Origin: Sanguinoderma infundibulare
Lineage: Eukaryota; Basidiomycota; Agaricomycetes; Polyporales; Polyporaceae
DNA: 64,000 nucleotides
Assembly (NCBI GenBank): GCA_032821775.1
Contig: JAVLRN010000005.1
Location: 2,170,001 to 2,234,000, forward strand
Direction: 5' to 3'
The position numbers were made by a program, and so were the translations under genes. The notes beneath the pieces are model-generated. The model did not search any database, was not told the origin of the DNA, and saw only the letters and a program-made list of their open reading frames with translations. Shown one piece after another: positions 45,826-58,213 of the stretch (position 1 is the first letter of the stretch; each line of letters opens with the position of its first letter).

Positions 45826-48800
45826 ATGAGGTTCAACGATGGTTTCTGGTTGCTTAAGAGCGGTGTCAAGGCTTATCACGGTCTTCAGGTCGTCCAAGGC
45901 CTCCAGGACGGTGAAGGGTTTAACCTCCAAGTCTCCACCAAGCCTATCCGGCATCGTGGTGATACCCTCGCAGGTGTGTGGTTCCCTCCGGTGGACTCTG
46001 CAGGACTGACAATAGCTGTTTCCAGGGCCCGTGCTTAGCATACGGGTGCATTCACCAAGCGAGGGCGTGATCGGCGTAAAAATTGAGCACTTCAAGCATA
46101 TAGACCCGACGCCCAACATTGCGCTCTTCCCAGACGATCCTCCTGTTCCATCGGCGTCGCTCTCCAGGACAGAGAACACTTGGATCGTCTCCAGTGGCGG
46201 GTTGACCGCCGAAATCACGCAGAACCCCTACACGATCACGTTCAAATCTTCCACTCGCACGCTTACTGCGGCGGGCTACAAGCACCAGGCGGTCTACGAC
46301 GTACCGCACAAGTGGACGCTCCGCAGCGCTTCCAACAACTCCTGTCTCACCACGGACCTCAGCTCGAACCCGCAGCCTGGCACACCGCAGGAGTTTGTCC
46401 GATACGTGCACTCGGAGCTCAACATCTCGCCTGGAGAACTCGTGTACGGTTTGGGCGAGCAGTTCGGGCCTTTCGTCAAGAACGGTAGGTACGCTTCCAC
46501 GCATCGTCGAAGCGGTGGTGACACGCGCCTGGGGCTTCTTCGAATGATCTCCAGGTCAGTCCGTTAGCATTTGGAACCAGGACGGCGGCACGTCCAGCGA
46601 GCAGGCGTACAAGTGCATCCCGTTCTACATCACGAACCGGAACTATGGCGTGTTCGTGAACCATCCGGGGGAAGTCGAGCTCGAGGTGGGCAGCGAGAAG
46701 GTCAGCCGGGTCGGCGTGAGTGTCGCCGGCGAGGCATTGGAATATTTTATCATCTACGGCCCGTCGCCGTTGGAGGTCAGTGTACCCGCACTCTCGTCGT
46801 GCAATCTGTAATCTGAGTCGCAGTCATAGATTCTTGAACGTTACACGCGAATTACGGGTCGTCCAGCGTACGCATATCTGGGGCCATGGGAGCTCCAAAT
46901 CGCTGACTCTCGTCCGATAGGCTCTTGCCTGCGTGGACCTTCGGTCTTTGGCTCTCAACTTCCTTCCTCACGTCCTACGACGAGAAGACGGTGTCCGGCT
47001 TCCTCCAAGGAATGACTGATAGGAAATGTCCCGTGCGCGTCTTCCACCTTGATTGCTTCTGGATGAAGCAATACGAATGGTGTGTACCTCAATGTTCGAC
47101 ATGTTCACGGATGGCTTAGCCCAGTCCCCTTCCACTTTGCGACCCTAGGTGCTCCTTCACGTTCGACCCCGACAATTTCCCGGACCCCAAGGCCTATCTG
47201 TCAGAGATCAAGCAGAAATACGGGGTGAAAATCTGCGTTTGGAGTGCGCCGTTCCCACCCGATTCCCATCTCGCGTTCCGTCTGACCTCATTTCCCCCTC
47301 CACTCAACCATTTCTATTCAACCGTCATATTCCACAAAATCGCCGTCATCGCCGACAGTCAACCCGTATATCTCCCAGCTTTCTCCTGTCTTCCAAGAGG
47401 CCATCAAGGGCGGATACCTTATCAAGCGCAAGGACGGCACCCCTTGGCAGTACGTGCTCCTCGTCTCGTCACCGCCGTTGCCTCATCATACTTGACGCAC
47501 ACGGGATTAACGCGGGGGTCACGACTTGATAGATGGAACCTCTGGCAGCCCGGTCTAGCCATCGTCGACGTTACCAATCCTGCGGCCCTACGGTGGTACG
47601 AGGAGAAGCTGGACGCGCTTCTCGACCTCGGCGTGGACACGTTTAAGGTCGGTATCGCCATGATCGTGCTTGTTCCATTTTCCTGATTGTTTCCTCATGG
47701 GGCGCTGCGGCGTAGACCGACTTTGGAGAGCGGATCCCGCACGCAAACGTTGTGTTCCATGATGGATCCGACCCCTTGCGCGTACACAACACGTACTCTG
47801 TCATCTACAACGAGATGGTGTTCCGACTGCTTGAACGGAGGTTCGGGAAGGGCGAGGCGGTGGTGTTCGCGCGTTCTGCCGCAGCTGGAGGGCAGAGGTA
47901 TGTCCCATCTAGCCCGATCGCATATTTGCATCAATCCTGACAGCAATTGCGTGTCAGATTTCCTGTGGTAAGTCAACGAGAACGAAACGTGGTCAGCCGC
48001 AAATTGGCCTACTGATTTGTCTGTCAGCATTGGGGCGGAGACTGTGAGTCGACATTCGAAGCGATGGCGGAGACTCTTCGCGGCGGCCTCAGCTTGACTG
48101 CCTCGGGATTCGCGTATTCCTCCCATGACATCGGTGGCTTCGAGGGGCACCCGCCGCCAGAGGTCTACCACCGTTGGGTGGCGTATGGATTGTTCTCGTC
48201 GCATTCCCGTCTGCACGGTTCTATGTCGTACCGTGTGCCATGGCAATACGGAGAGGAAGCGGCAACATACATGGCACGGTTTCTCGACGTGAAGCATCGA
48301 CTCATGCCGTACCTCTATAACCTCGTGCGTCGCTTTCCCTGACATATTGCATTGGAATGATACCGTATCTAACGGCGTTCGCGCGTTAGTCTATTCATAG
48401 TCACACGAAGGGCCACCCAATGCAACGCGCCATGTTTATCGACTTCCTGGACGACCGCACGACACACTATCTCGACAGACAATACATGCTCGGCCCGTCC
48501 CTTCTGGTGGCGCCCGTGTTCGTCCCGGTAGGCGAGGAATCCGAGTACTACCTCCCCGACGGGCGCTGGACTGCGTTCTTCAACCCGTCGCGCGTCCATA
48601 CCGGGCCCAGTTGGATCAAAGAAGTCGTGCCGATCGACGAGCTGCCGGTGTGGATTCGCCAGGGGACGGTGTTGGCCCTTGGTCCGACCGGCGTCGGACG
48701 CCCGGACTACGACTTCGCCAGCGCGATCGACGTGCATGTGTACGAGCTCGATGAGGGACAGGCCGTGCAGATCCAGGTGCCGACAGGGAAGGGGACGGAC

Positions 48801-48959
48801 ATCGCGGGTGTTATCGAAGCGTACTTGCGGGACGGGGAGCTGTTCGTGAGGGTGGCGAGCGGAGAGGTTGGGTTGGCGTCTGTGAGCTACTTCGTGGGCG
48901 GGCAGGTGAAGAAGGAGGACGTGGCGAAGGGCCAGAAGGAAGTGTCTCTGAAGGTGTAG
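45826..48959 (+). CDS. GH31 alpha-xylosidase (YicI-like)
   Basis: GH31 alpha-xylosidases release alpha-linked xylose, typically from xyloglucan oligosaccharides. The start is [20 protein letters not shown]. The N-terminal beta-sandwich includes [18 protein letters not shown] and [20 protein letters not shown]. The catalytic barrel begins [20 protein letters not shown], then [18 protein letters not shown]. The catalytic nucleophile is the Asp of [19 protein letters not shown], and the acid/base Asp is in [40 protein letters not shown] follows, then [20 protein letters not shown]. At least nine introns, including one with only a few codons between two introns (R/FPV), all keep frame. No signal peptide is seen, suggesting an intracellular enzyme. 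The FKTDFGE pattern favours alpha-xylosidase over alpha-glucosidase. Confidence 0.93.
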
Positions 48960-49265
48960 GAGACAGTGACGTGTTGGACGACAACTGAAAGGTACGAATG
49001 TGTATGATATCGTGTGGCACGAAGTAGCATCTAGTCATTGCACGTTGCGACATACAGTCATGGAAGGTATCCCGGACGGGCCGTAGCATTCCAATCTATG
49101 ACTTGTATAGCCGAAGGTTCGTCGTCAGCGGGAAACAGGCCGTTCTGGACGCAAGGAAGGTACCCAGCGCGTGGCCAAGGACGTCATGGTTCCAGCGTTC
49201 GCGCCGAATCCCGTGGCGTGGCGTGCGGTAGAAGGGAGGGATAATCCGTAAGGGGTAGTGCCAAC
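48960..49265. other. Convergent spacer GH31/CMC2
   Basis: This 306-nt interval between two 3' ends holds no gene that I can see. Confidence 0.5.
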
Positions 49266-49649
49266 TTAGTCGTCGTGCAAGTCCTTCCAAGCTTGCTCGA
49301 TCTTCTCTCGCTTCACCTTAGCCTGCTCCCGGTTCTTGGTCGTGCGGTCGACACGCTAACGCCAGAGTGAAGCTAATCATGAGGTGTGAACTCACTAAGA
49401 TTACTCATGTGCGTACTTACCTCCTTGCGGAGACACATGTTCAGGTCGAGCTTCGCCTGATTACATCCACCCGTCCAGCGCGCCCAACCGTCGGCATGAC
49501 AGGCATCAAGTGCTTGGATAAACTCCAGGCAGACTGTGTGGAAGGGATTTGTCAGTCTTGCATGTGCTGTGCCTCGTAAGGACCGCGCATGACACGGCCG
49601 GACAGGACAGGTGCGAACCTAGCTTTTTCTCCGTCAGCTGTGGGTGCAT
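49266..49649 (-). CDS. CMC2: Cytochrome c oxidase assembly protein Cmc2
   Basis: Cmc2 is a twin-CX9C protein of the mitochondrial intermembrane space, needed for complex IV biogenesis and imported through Mia40. ATG at 49649 begins MHPQLTEKKLV. The next exon has CLEFIQALDAC and CNQAKLDLNMC, two exact CX9C motifs separated by HADGWARWTGG. The last exon reads RVDRTTKNREQAKVKREKIE and ends AWKDLHDD. Both introns keep frame. The MHPQL start is typical of Cmc2. At about 75 residues it is of normal length, and no other start is needed. It shares a 297-nt divergent promoter with transketolase. Confidence 0.92.
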
Positions 49650-49946
49650 TCTTGTGACCTTGTGCGCGAGCGATAGGCACACCGTGGGCGTCGTGGAGGG
49701 TTCTGTACCACGCACAGACCTGGCTGAGAGCACGGCGATGAACGAGGTCTGCGGAAGGGAAAGCAGCAAAGGGGGATAATGGGAGGACAGCGGCGTCGCT
49801 CGTGTCGGAGGGGTGCGGAGGCCGGAGGGAGGGAGACGCCGAGGATGCGCGATTAGATATCAGTCCGTCGCGACCAATGACGCGTGTGTGGGTATATAGC
49901 AGGGGCATTTCTCCTCCTCCTCCCCAACCCCCATTCTCCGCCAACC
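49650..49946. promoter_or_regulatory. Divergent promoter, CMC2/transketolase
   Basis: TATATA at 49893-49898 lies about 50 nt before the transketolase ATG. A CCAAT at 49874-49878 overlaps a region followed by ACGCGT at 49880-49885. CMC2 has no evident TATA box. Confidence 0.55.
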
Positions 49947-52749
49947 ATGTCCCAGTTCGCGCCTCAACCATCCGACGAGATCGCCGTCGCAACCATCCGT
50001 GCCCTGGCGGCCGATGTCGTTGGCAAGGCTAACTCTGGCCACCCTGGTGCGTAATAACTATGACAGACGGAGGCAAATCGGGATACAGATCGAATGTTTT
50101 CTGCCTCCAGGTGCCCCTATGGGTCTGGCCCCCGTTGCCCACGTCCTCTTTACCCGGTATGTCCTTACCCGGTCTTCGGCTTGCCCTTTGCTCAACTCCG
50201 AGGGTAGCTTCTTCGCTGCCAACCCCAAGAACTCGAAGTGGTTCAACCGCGATCGTTTCGTCCTCTCTAACGGGTATGTATGCGTTTCTAAACGGTCAGC
50301 AACACTTGTATTGATGATTTGACACGATAGACACGGGTTAGTCGACCCGAAACAATGCAGATGTTGCCGAATATTGAATCCGCTGTAGTTGCGCCCTCCA
50401 GTACATCCTCCTCCACCTGTCAGGCTACAAGCTCTCCCTTGACGACCTCAAGGCGTTCCGTCAAGTAGACTCGTTGACCCCTGGTCACCCTGAGGCTAGC
50501 CACACCGACGGTATTGAGCTCACGACAGGACCTCTCGGTCAGGGTATCTCCAGTGCCGTCGGCCTTGCCATCGCCCAGGCTCACCTCGGTGCTACCTTCA
50601 ACAAGGATGGCTTCGACCTCATCAATAACTACACATACGGTTTGTCCCTAGTACTTTGAAACACCTTTAGCGGTCTGAATGATTTTCACAGTATTCACTG
50701 GTGATGGCTGTCTCATGGAGGGTGTTGCTAGCGAGGCGGCTTCCCTCGCCGGTCATCTGCAATTAGGCAACCTTATTGTGGTATGTTGAAATGTGACTAT
50801 CGCCATTACAAGGAACGTTGCTGATCGCACACGTTAGATTTACGATGACAACCGTGAGCATATTCCGCCCAGCAACACTCCGTGGCGTACTGATTGATTC
50901 ATAGACATCTCCATTGATGGTGACACCGCTGTCGCCTTCACGGAAAACGTCGAGCAGCGTTTCCAGGCGTATGGCTGGCAGACTCTGCACGTCGACGACG
51001 GTGACCGGTAAGCTTGGCGCTTCCCACAGGTTCATCATTTGCTCACACGTCTGTGAACAGCGACCTTGCCGGCATCCACGATGCGATCGTTGAGGCACAA
51101 AAGGAGAAGAACAAGCCCACTCTCATCCGTCTCCGTACGACCATTGGCTACGGGTCCAAGCAGCAGGGCACTCACGGCGTTCACGGTTCTCGTAAGTCAC
51201 AATCGTGTCTGCTAACGTCAAGCAAGATGTTTAACATACTTCAAATTAGCTCTCAAGGCTGATGATATTCAGCAGCTCAAAGCCAAATTCGGCCTCCCTC
51301 CCGATCAGTCGTTCTACATTCCTGCGGCTACCTATGAGGCATATCACGCTATTGGTGCCAAGGGTGCGAAGGCCGAGTCGGCCTGGAATGACCTCCTTGC
51401 GTCCTACGGTCAGAAGTACCCAAAGGAGCACGCCGAGCTGACTCGTCGCATTGCTGGCAAGCTCCCCGACAACTGGGAGAACGCGCTGCCCGTATACAAG
51501 TCCTCCGATGCCGCGCAGGCATCCCGTAAGCTCTCGGAGATCGTCCTATCGGCAATCGTGCCCATTATCCCCGAGCTCGTCGGTGGTTCGGCTGACTTGA
51601 CTGGCTCTAACCTCACTCGCACGAAGACGATGGTTGACTTCCAGCCTGAGAGCACTGGTCTTGGTAACTACAAGGGTACCTACATTCGCTTCGGTGTCCG
51701 TGAGCATGGTATGGGTGCCATCGCCAACGGTCTCCACGCTTATGGTGGTATCATTCCCTTCGTCGCCACTTTCTTGGTGAGTTGATGGTCAATTCATCAT
51801 CATCACCGAGTTGTTGACGTGCTTCTTAGAACTTCGTTTCATACGCTGCTGGCGCGGTTCGTCTTTCGGCACTGAGCAAGCACCAAGTTATTTGGGTCGG
51901 TGCGTTTATATTTACTTTGGCTCACCGTACCCGCATCTATCTATTGTGACGCTAATCATATCTCATTCATGCAAACAGCCACCCACGACTCCATTGGTCT
52001 CGGTGAGGATGGTCCCACGCATCAGCCCATTGAGGTTGCCGCGCACTTCCGCGCCGTCCCCAACCTCGACTTCTGGCGCCCCGCTGACGGCAACGAGACC
52101 TCGGCGGCGTACTACTGCGCGCTCACCCGCAAGGAGACGCCCTCGATCCTCTCGCTTTCGCGGCAGAACCTGCCCAACCTTGAGGGCTCCACGATCGAGA
52201 AGGCCAGCAAGGGGGGCTACGTCGTGCACGAAGTCCAGGGTGAAGACCTGACGATTGTGTCGACTGGCTCAGAGGTGGCAATCGCGCTGGAGGCGGCATC
52301 GAAGCTTCTGGGCGAGGGTGTGAAGGCGCGCGTGGTGTCCCTACCGTGTTGGAGCATATTCGACCAGCAGCCGCAGGAGTATAGGCTCAGCGTGCTGCGC
52401 AGCGGCGCCCCTATCCTCTCAGTTGAGGCGTATTCGGTGAGTACACCGTTTCTTGACAGAAAGGACGTGTTGTGCTCATGGGCTACTACACGACGAACAG
52501 ACCCTCGGATGGGCCAAGTACAGTCACGAGCAATTCGGTCTGCCCGGCTGGGGTGCGTCTGGCCCGTACAAGCAGGTGTACGAAAAGTTCGGCCTCACGG
52601 GTTCCAGTACGTCTTTTCCGTTCTACGTCGGCGAGGTGGAGGTGCTAATAATCGGATCTGTAGACATCGCCCAGCTCAGCAAGAAGATTGTTAGCTTCTA
52701 CAAGCAGAAGGGCGGTGAGGTCGTCTCGCCGCTTGTCAAGGCCATCTAA
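49947..52749 (+). CDS. TKL1: Transketolase
   Basis: Transketolase transfers two-carbon units in the non-oxidative pentose phosphate pathway, using thiamine diphosphate. The start is [23 protein letters not shown]-binding elements are [40 protein letters not shown] and [19 protein letters not shown], with the metal site GDG...N. The second domain has [38 protein letters not shown] with the catalytic Glu in REHGMG, and [18 protein letters not shown]. The end is [20 protein letters not shown] then I. About ten introns keep frame. A 6-nt exon, ACACGG at 50331-50336, is needed to restore SNGHGCALQY. The last exons are joined across 52436-52500 and 52606-52662. The TATA box and abundant pyrimidine leader suggest strong expression. 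Confidence 0.95.
50331..50336 (+). other. 6-nt microexon of transketolase
   Basis: The exon ACACGG is flanked by GATAG before and GTTAGT after. It joins AAC-GG and T-TGC to give Asn-Gly-His-Gly-Cys, the conserved transketolase SNGHGC sequence. Without it the His is lost and the frame of the motif is broken. Confidence 0.85.
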
Positions 52750-53263
52750 GATGGTCGACGGGTTCTTGGACCTTTTCGTGTCCATTCACGTGCAGGGTTA
52801 ATGGGGTATAATGAAGATAGACTGAAGTCTGTACGCTTGTATTTCTCGGTATATAGATGCACTGCGTTCTCTCAGATTCGCTTTGCCTGAGCCAAAACAT
52901 CAGTTCGCGGCGCTTTTTCGTGAGGCGACCCTCGCGTCACGGAGACCTCCAATGCGGACGCTGCCATTGGCTGAAGCCGTGAGACCAGACAGAAATGCGA
53001 ATGTATGGACTGCAATCTCGAACCTTGACTGTTGCTTGACTGCACGACTTCTTGCAAGGGGCGTGTGTTCTGTTGACCTCACAGAACTCGGCACAGAAAC
53101 CATTGAAACGTACATATCGCGTCCGAGATATCTTCTGAACCGAGTTTCGGGGAGAGCCGGAGTAGCAAGCAAAAGCACACCAGCTTTCAGCCGGATGACG
53201 AGCATTGTATTAGATAGTGAAATAATGTGCTCGTCCGCTGTAGAGCCCGCGCAGGCAGGACGA
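52750..53263. other. Convergent spacer transketolase/QCR7
   Basis: This 514-nt interval holds a shadow frame 52883-53383 without motifs. No gene is seen. Confidence 0.45.
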
Positions 53264-53813
53264 CTATCTCACTCTCTGTACCTCCATGTTGTCCCACTTC
53301 CAACGCTCCTGGTCCTCCGCTTCAACGCTCTGCACATGAGGCTCGAGATAGCGAACATCCTTTGGAATTCGGTGTCAGGATGATGTAAAAGAAGTGGGCA
53401 CAGAGTACGTACCTCCTCGGGCTTAATCCATTGATCCTTCGGGAGAATGTCGTGCAGGACGGAAGCCTGCGAAGCACGCTTGAAGCGGTAGGCGCGGTCG
53501 TACGTCTCGCGGGGGGTCAAGCGTTCGAGGGCCTGTCGTCAAACGTTCGCAATGGTCGCTGGGAGGGCAGAAGAAGTGACGACTCACCCGCTGGACGTCA
53601 GGGCGCTCCTCGACGACTGCAGAGAAACGCGATTCGCAAAGAAGCAAGAGGTGCGAGAGCGAAACGTCACGTACGGAGGTCGTCGTACTTCAGGCCGACT
53701 TTTCTGTAGCCAGAGGCGTTGGCGTACCAGTCCGCGACGGGCTTGACCAACGCGTAGAGGCCGCGGTTCCTGCGGATGGCGGGGGCGAGGGAGGGGCCAA
53801 GGGGGCCGAACAT
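53264..53813 (-). CDS. QCR7: Cytochrome bc1 complex subunit 7 (QCR7)
   Basis: QCR7 is a matrix-facing subunit of respiratory complex III. ATG at 53813 gives MFGPLGPSLAPAIRRNRGLY, followed by LVKPVADWYANASGYRKVG and LKYDDL. The next exon is LVEERPDVQR and the following one ALERLTPRETYDRAYRFKRA then SVLHDILPKDQWIKPEE. The last exon is DVRYLEPHVQSVEAEDQERW, ending EVQRVR. The YR+VGL+YDDL, EER.DVQ.AL.RL and LPK.QW.KPEED patterns are diagnostic. All three introns keep frame. It shares a 257-nt divergent promoter with NDK. Confidence 0.95.
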
Positions 53814-54070
53814 GGTGGTGTCTATGTGTAGCGTCCGTCCCGACTGCCCCACGCGACTCTGCCCGAGGCGTGTGTGGTATTATTTGGCTTGGGCGCTTGA
53901 CATGCAAGCATAGCGCCTGTTGTCGAAAAGTGGATGGACCCCGATTTGGGATCGATACGAGGGCGGGGGCAGAGATCGAAGCAGAGATGTATAAAACATC
54001 GGCTGTCCTCTTCGTCCTCCTCCATCTCTTTATCTTCTTCCATCTCCCCCAGCCCACTCCTACGGCCGCC
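53814..54070. promoter_or_regulatory. Divergent promoter, QCR7/NDK
   Basis: TATAAAA at 53990-53996 lies 75 nt upstream of the NDK ATG, followed by a pyrimidine-rich leader. No TATA box is evident for QCR7. Confidence 0.6.
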
Positions 54071-54761
54071 ATGTCTGTCAACGAGCGCACCTACATCATG
54101 GTCAAGGTGCGCAACCCGCGATCTGGGCCATCCAGGTCAGCTGCTAACGGAACGCGCTCTTGACAGCCCGACGGTGTCCAACGTGGGCTCGTCGGCAACA
54201 TCATCAGCCGCTTCGAGCAGCGCGGGTTCAAGCTCATTGCCCTCAAGCTCGTCCATGCCACTCCCGAGCACCTCGAGAAGCGTACGTCCCAGCCAGGTCT
54301 ACTTTTACTCGCAAACTTTATCTTATTGCTTGGCGCGCACAGACTACGCCGACCTCAAGGGCAAGCCCTTCTTCCCTGGTCTCATTCAGTACATGGCTTC
54401 CGGCCCCGTCGTCGCCATGGTCTGGCAGGGTCTTGACGCCGTCAAGACTGGCCGTGCCATGCTCGGCGCGACCAACCCGCTCGCGTCTGCTCCTGGTATG
54501 CCTTTTTTGTACCATGAGGTATTGAACGCGCGGTAAACACGTGTTTTGCTCCATAGGCACCATCCGTGGCGACTTCGCTCTCGCTGTCGGCCGCAACATC
54601 TGCCATGGCTCTGACGCCGTCGAGAGCGCGGAGAAGGAGATTGCTCTGTGAGTAGCCTTGCATCTGAGCTTAGTTTTGTCTCTGATTCTCTGCGATGCAG
54701 CTGGTTCCCTGAGGGTATCGTCCAGTACACTCACGACCAGGCCAAGTGGATCTTCGAGTAA
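54071..54761 (+). CDS. NDK1: Nucleoside diphosphate kinase
   Basis: The enzyme balances NTP pools by gamma-phosphate transfer through a phosphohistidine. The product starts [20 protein letters not shown] and continues with [80 protein letters not shown]. The active site is [20 protein letters not shown], with the catalytic His in NICHGSD. It ends [11 protein letters not shown]. Four introns keep frame. At about 151 residues it is of the usual length. Confidence 0.97.
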
Positions 54762-55141
54762 ATGCTGCCTAGAAAAGACGAAGACAAAGACAACCACCAT
54801 TGTGTAAAACAGACGATCAGCATGTAATCTAGAAGTCCATCTCGCACGCATTTCCGTGACCTCAGTACTTTTCCCGGGGTGCTGCTACGTTAGATGGGAC
54901 TGCGCGCGTAGATCCCACGCGTTCTTGTCGGATTTCGGTGGGATAGCCGACTCCGACGTTATTTCCACACGTTTCCCATCCATGGGTATCTCCAGTCCTC
55001 GAGCGAGTCGGGCATGAGAGGCGTGGAGGGGACGTCAATGCCGTCCGGAGGGGTGTCGTGGACGTCTCCTCCACTCTAATCTTCCATCTCCTTATTCCCG
55101 CCTCGGTCCTTACTCTCTTCACCTCTTGGCTGCCAGGAGGG
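54762..55141. other. Intergenic stretch NDK/DOMON-b561
   Basis: This 380-nt stretch holds only shadow frames. An in-frame upstream ATG at 55058 exists for the next gene. Confidence 0.45.
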
Positions 55142-57111
55142 ATGCACGCTTCCTTGGCTCGACTTCCAAAGCCCTTGTTGCTCGTATTATTGGCCTCTCT
55201 TCCCTCTTGGTTTCCCGAAGTTTCCGCACTCCACGGCGATTCCTGGTGCGGGACCTTGATGTGTGTCACCGCCTCGGTCAACTCATCGATAGCGACATGT
55301 ATGCGCCGCACGTCCGAGTATCGAAAAGGCTTCTCCCTGACATACGCTCTCTCATTCAGATGAGCTCAAGTCGCTCAATCAGCTCGGATGGATGGCGATG
55401 TACGTGGCACAGTGTCAGCTCCTCGCTCCGATGGCTGACAGACTCTCTCTTAGTGGATTCGGCAGCCAGATGGCAAATACGCCAATGGTGATCCTCTGGC
55501 GAACAGTCAACGGGACCATTATCCTATCTCAACGGCAAGCGTCAGGCCGTATCGAACCCCTTCCTGTAACAGACCCTCCACGACGGGCAACTGTGGCCCC
55601 TCGCGCCAGCACAGTGCGTCTAAATTACGCTATCCCAACCCTCTACGCCACACAACGAGATGCTTAGTGCCTGATTTTCCGCACGCCTCAGGGATATCCC
55701 CCATCCTCGCCTTCGATATTCCAAAAAACAACGATACCGTCCAATCGCTCGTTTGGGCGTTCGGCGTGACCATTCCTGCCGCCGACCCCTCCGCGTTCAT
55801 CGAACAACACCTGGATGCGGGGACGTTTACCCTAAATTTAACTAAGGAGCTCGATTTGTCCGGCGGGCCCGCCCCGGCGTCCACGACGAGCACCCAATCC
55901 CGAGCATCAGCGACAACAGCTGCCCCAGCGCCCTCTCAGTCATCCCCTCCGACATCTGCCAGCCTATCGCGCACAGACGGGCTGCTAGTCACGCATGCCG
56001 CCCTCTCTGCTGCGGGCTTTCTGATACTGCTGCCCCTTGGGACGTTGGTGGCTCGTTGGGCGCGGGTCTTCACGCCCAGGTGGTTCACTGCGCACTGGTT
56101 CATCAACGTCGTCCTGGGAATCCCGCTCGTCTGCGTGGGGTGGGCGTTGGGGCCCCTCGCGGTCGCACAGCAGGGAAAGGCGCACGTTGTTACGACACAC
56201 CAGGTGAACAACTTTCCACTATCTCTGAGGCTCTCCGTGCTTCTGTGGGGTGGTTCTGACGCTCGTCCTCCCGTATTCGCGCGCCGTCCATTTGCTGTGC
56301 GTGCGTCTGAGAACAGATCTGCGGGGTGGTGCTCTTTGTGCTGTACGTTTGCGAAGTGGCGCTTGGGACCCTCGTCCATTTGCGACGTCCAAAGGACGGG
56401 AAGTGCCATCCGCCGCGGAACGTTGCGCACGTCGTGCTCGGACTCGGGGTCTTCGGGCTGTCGATATACACTGTAAGCTCGAGGTCCCATTTGTTCACCG
56501 TACGGCGGCGAAGCGTTTGTACTGACAGCGCGGTCTCACAGACTATAAGTGGCGTAGACCGGGACCCGGGCGAGAGCGGCACGAGCCAACGGATAGTCGT
56601 CGCGGTATGCATCGGTTGGGCCATGGTCAGTATACATCCCGTCCCATCCCATCCCTTCCTATCTTATCACGGTCGCGGCTCCGCATGCAGCGGGTTGCGC
56701 AGATCGAACCTTCGAATCGCTGACGTCTTCGCTCGGGGTCACTAAACCGGCCCTGCCTCCGCTTTACAGGTCTTCGCAGGAACGTACTCGATCGGGCTGC
56801 TCTTCCTGCGCAGACAGCTCGCGCAGGAGCGCCTGGGCTGGAACGCACCCGAGAGCGTGCCTGTGCTCTTGCCCCTGCAGATGATGACCCTGGCGGCCGG
56901 GCGCACCTCGACGGAATCGCTACCGGCTGCTCGACGAAGAACGGCTGTCGAAAGACCGATGGCGGACGATGGCACGCATGACGTCTTCTCTGCGCCTGCA
57001 TGGCCGAGCAGCGTCGAGGAGGTCGCGGAGGTGGAGGAGAGGCGGAGCAGGACGGAAATGCGGCAGGTGCAGGTACACGCCGTGCCGGTGTCGCTGTCGG
57101 CGTTCCTGTGA
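55142..57111 (+). CDS. DOMON-cytochrome b561 membrane protein
   Basis: This is an extracellular DOMON domain, related to the cytochrome domain of cellobiose dehydrogenase, fused to a cytochrome b561 membrane core. Such proteins are thought to move electrons across membranes. ATG at 55142 gives a good signal peptide (LPKPLLLVLLASLPSWFPEV); an in-frame ATG at 55058 would lengthen it. DOMON features are TYELKSLNQLGWMAIGFGSQ, MANTPMVILWRTVNGTIILS and PILAFDIPKNND. A Ser/Thr/Pro linker leads to b561 helices: THAALSAAGFLILLPLGTLV, HWFINVVLGIPLVCVGWALG, GVVLFVLYVCEVALGTLVHL, NVAHVVLGLGVFGLSIYT and VFAGTYSIGLLFLRRQLAQE. The haem-type His residues are in THAALS, TAHWF, THQ and NVAHVV. The third-exon donor must be GTCTAA for frame. 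The 113-nt intron near 56204-56316 is long. Confidence 0.85.
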
Positions 57112-58213
57112 GGGCTTCCTTCTCCGTGGGGCCCAACGGAGGCTAGTTGCTTGGGCTCGGGATGCCGTGTGTGGAACGGTGATAGTCGCTCGACGGCCTG
57201 GAAGCCACTGGCAGAAGCCACTGGTGACTGGAAGAAGTCCGGTCGGCTGCTGGCTCGTGTGGCTGCATCATCGCACCCGAACTCTGGCAGGATTTGGACG
57301 CACGGCTGTGGTGTAGTCACCGTGTACGTTAGCCGCTTATTCATACGCTCTAGTGCTGGAGCTTGCGTGCCACACTGTATGCCGTGCAGAGACCGCAGTT
57401 GCTCGAGGAGGGGCATTGGAAATGGTATGGTGTTAGGCTGCGTTGGTTTATGTCCGAGCTCACTCCGGATTCGTGTGCCCTGCTGACTTCGTGAGTAGCC
57501 TTCCTTCCCGCGCACAACCCTCCTCGCGAGCTTAGCTGATCGCGATCCGGGAGCTGCGCGCGTACCAAGCGCCTCCGGTGCAGTGCCCGAGCTTGTTTGT
57601 CGCTCGGGGTGGGATGCGCTGGGCGGCGTTGGGCGGGAGACGCACAGGACGTAACGGCGGCAGGGCAATTGAACAGGGACGGGATCTGGATCCCTTGGCG
57701 TCCTGCCTCTTCCAGTCTCTTTGCCGAATAGTCGGGGCTGGCCTGCAGTCCGAATGGGCTCCAATGGCAAATGAAAAGGCCGGTCAAGAAGCAGAAGCCG
57801 ATACGTGATCGGCAACGTGTTCATTCATTGGTATGGAAGGGACGGTGACCAAGTAAAGATGCAATAAGATTAAGCGCATTAAGACGAGCGAGCGACTGAT
57901 ATGGAAATGTAGTACAGGTTTCTGGCCTCTTGTTACAAGGTTCGGCTCGGCGAGGGAGTCATGGGCAGTGAATCTACAGTTCTACAAGACAGCGATCATG
58001 CTTCGATGTACAACACGCCCGACATGCGAATGGCGGGTGTGGGAGGGTGGTTGAGCAGGCCTAATAATACAGTAGGGGCTGGGTCTGAGGTGTAGGCAGC
58101 TGTATGACCTTTTCCGTCAGCAAGGGCACTCGTTGAAAGAGGCAGAGAAGCTCACGAGTATTAAAATCAGGTGCACGGTTTCAAGCGATCGAAATCAAAC
58201 GCCGAGCAGGGGC
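57112..58213. other. 1.1-kb stretch without a recognised gene
   Basis: This holds shadow frames only. It covers the 3' flank of the DOMON-b561 gene and of the small gene at 58214. Confidence 0.45.
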
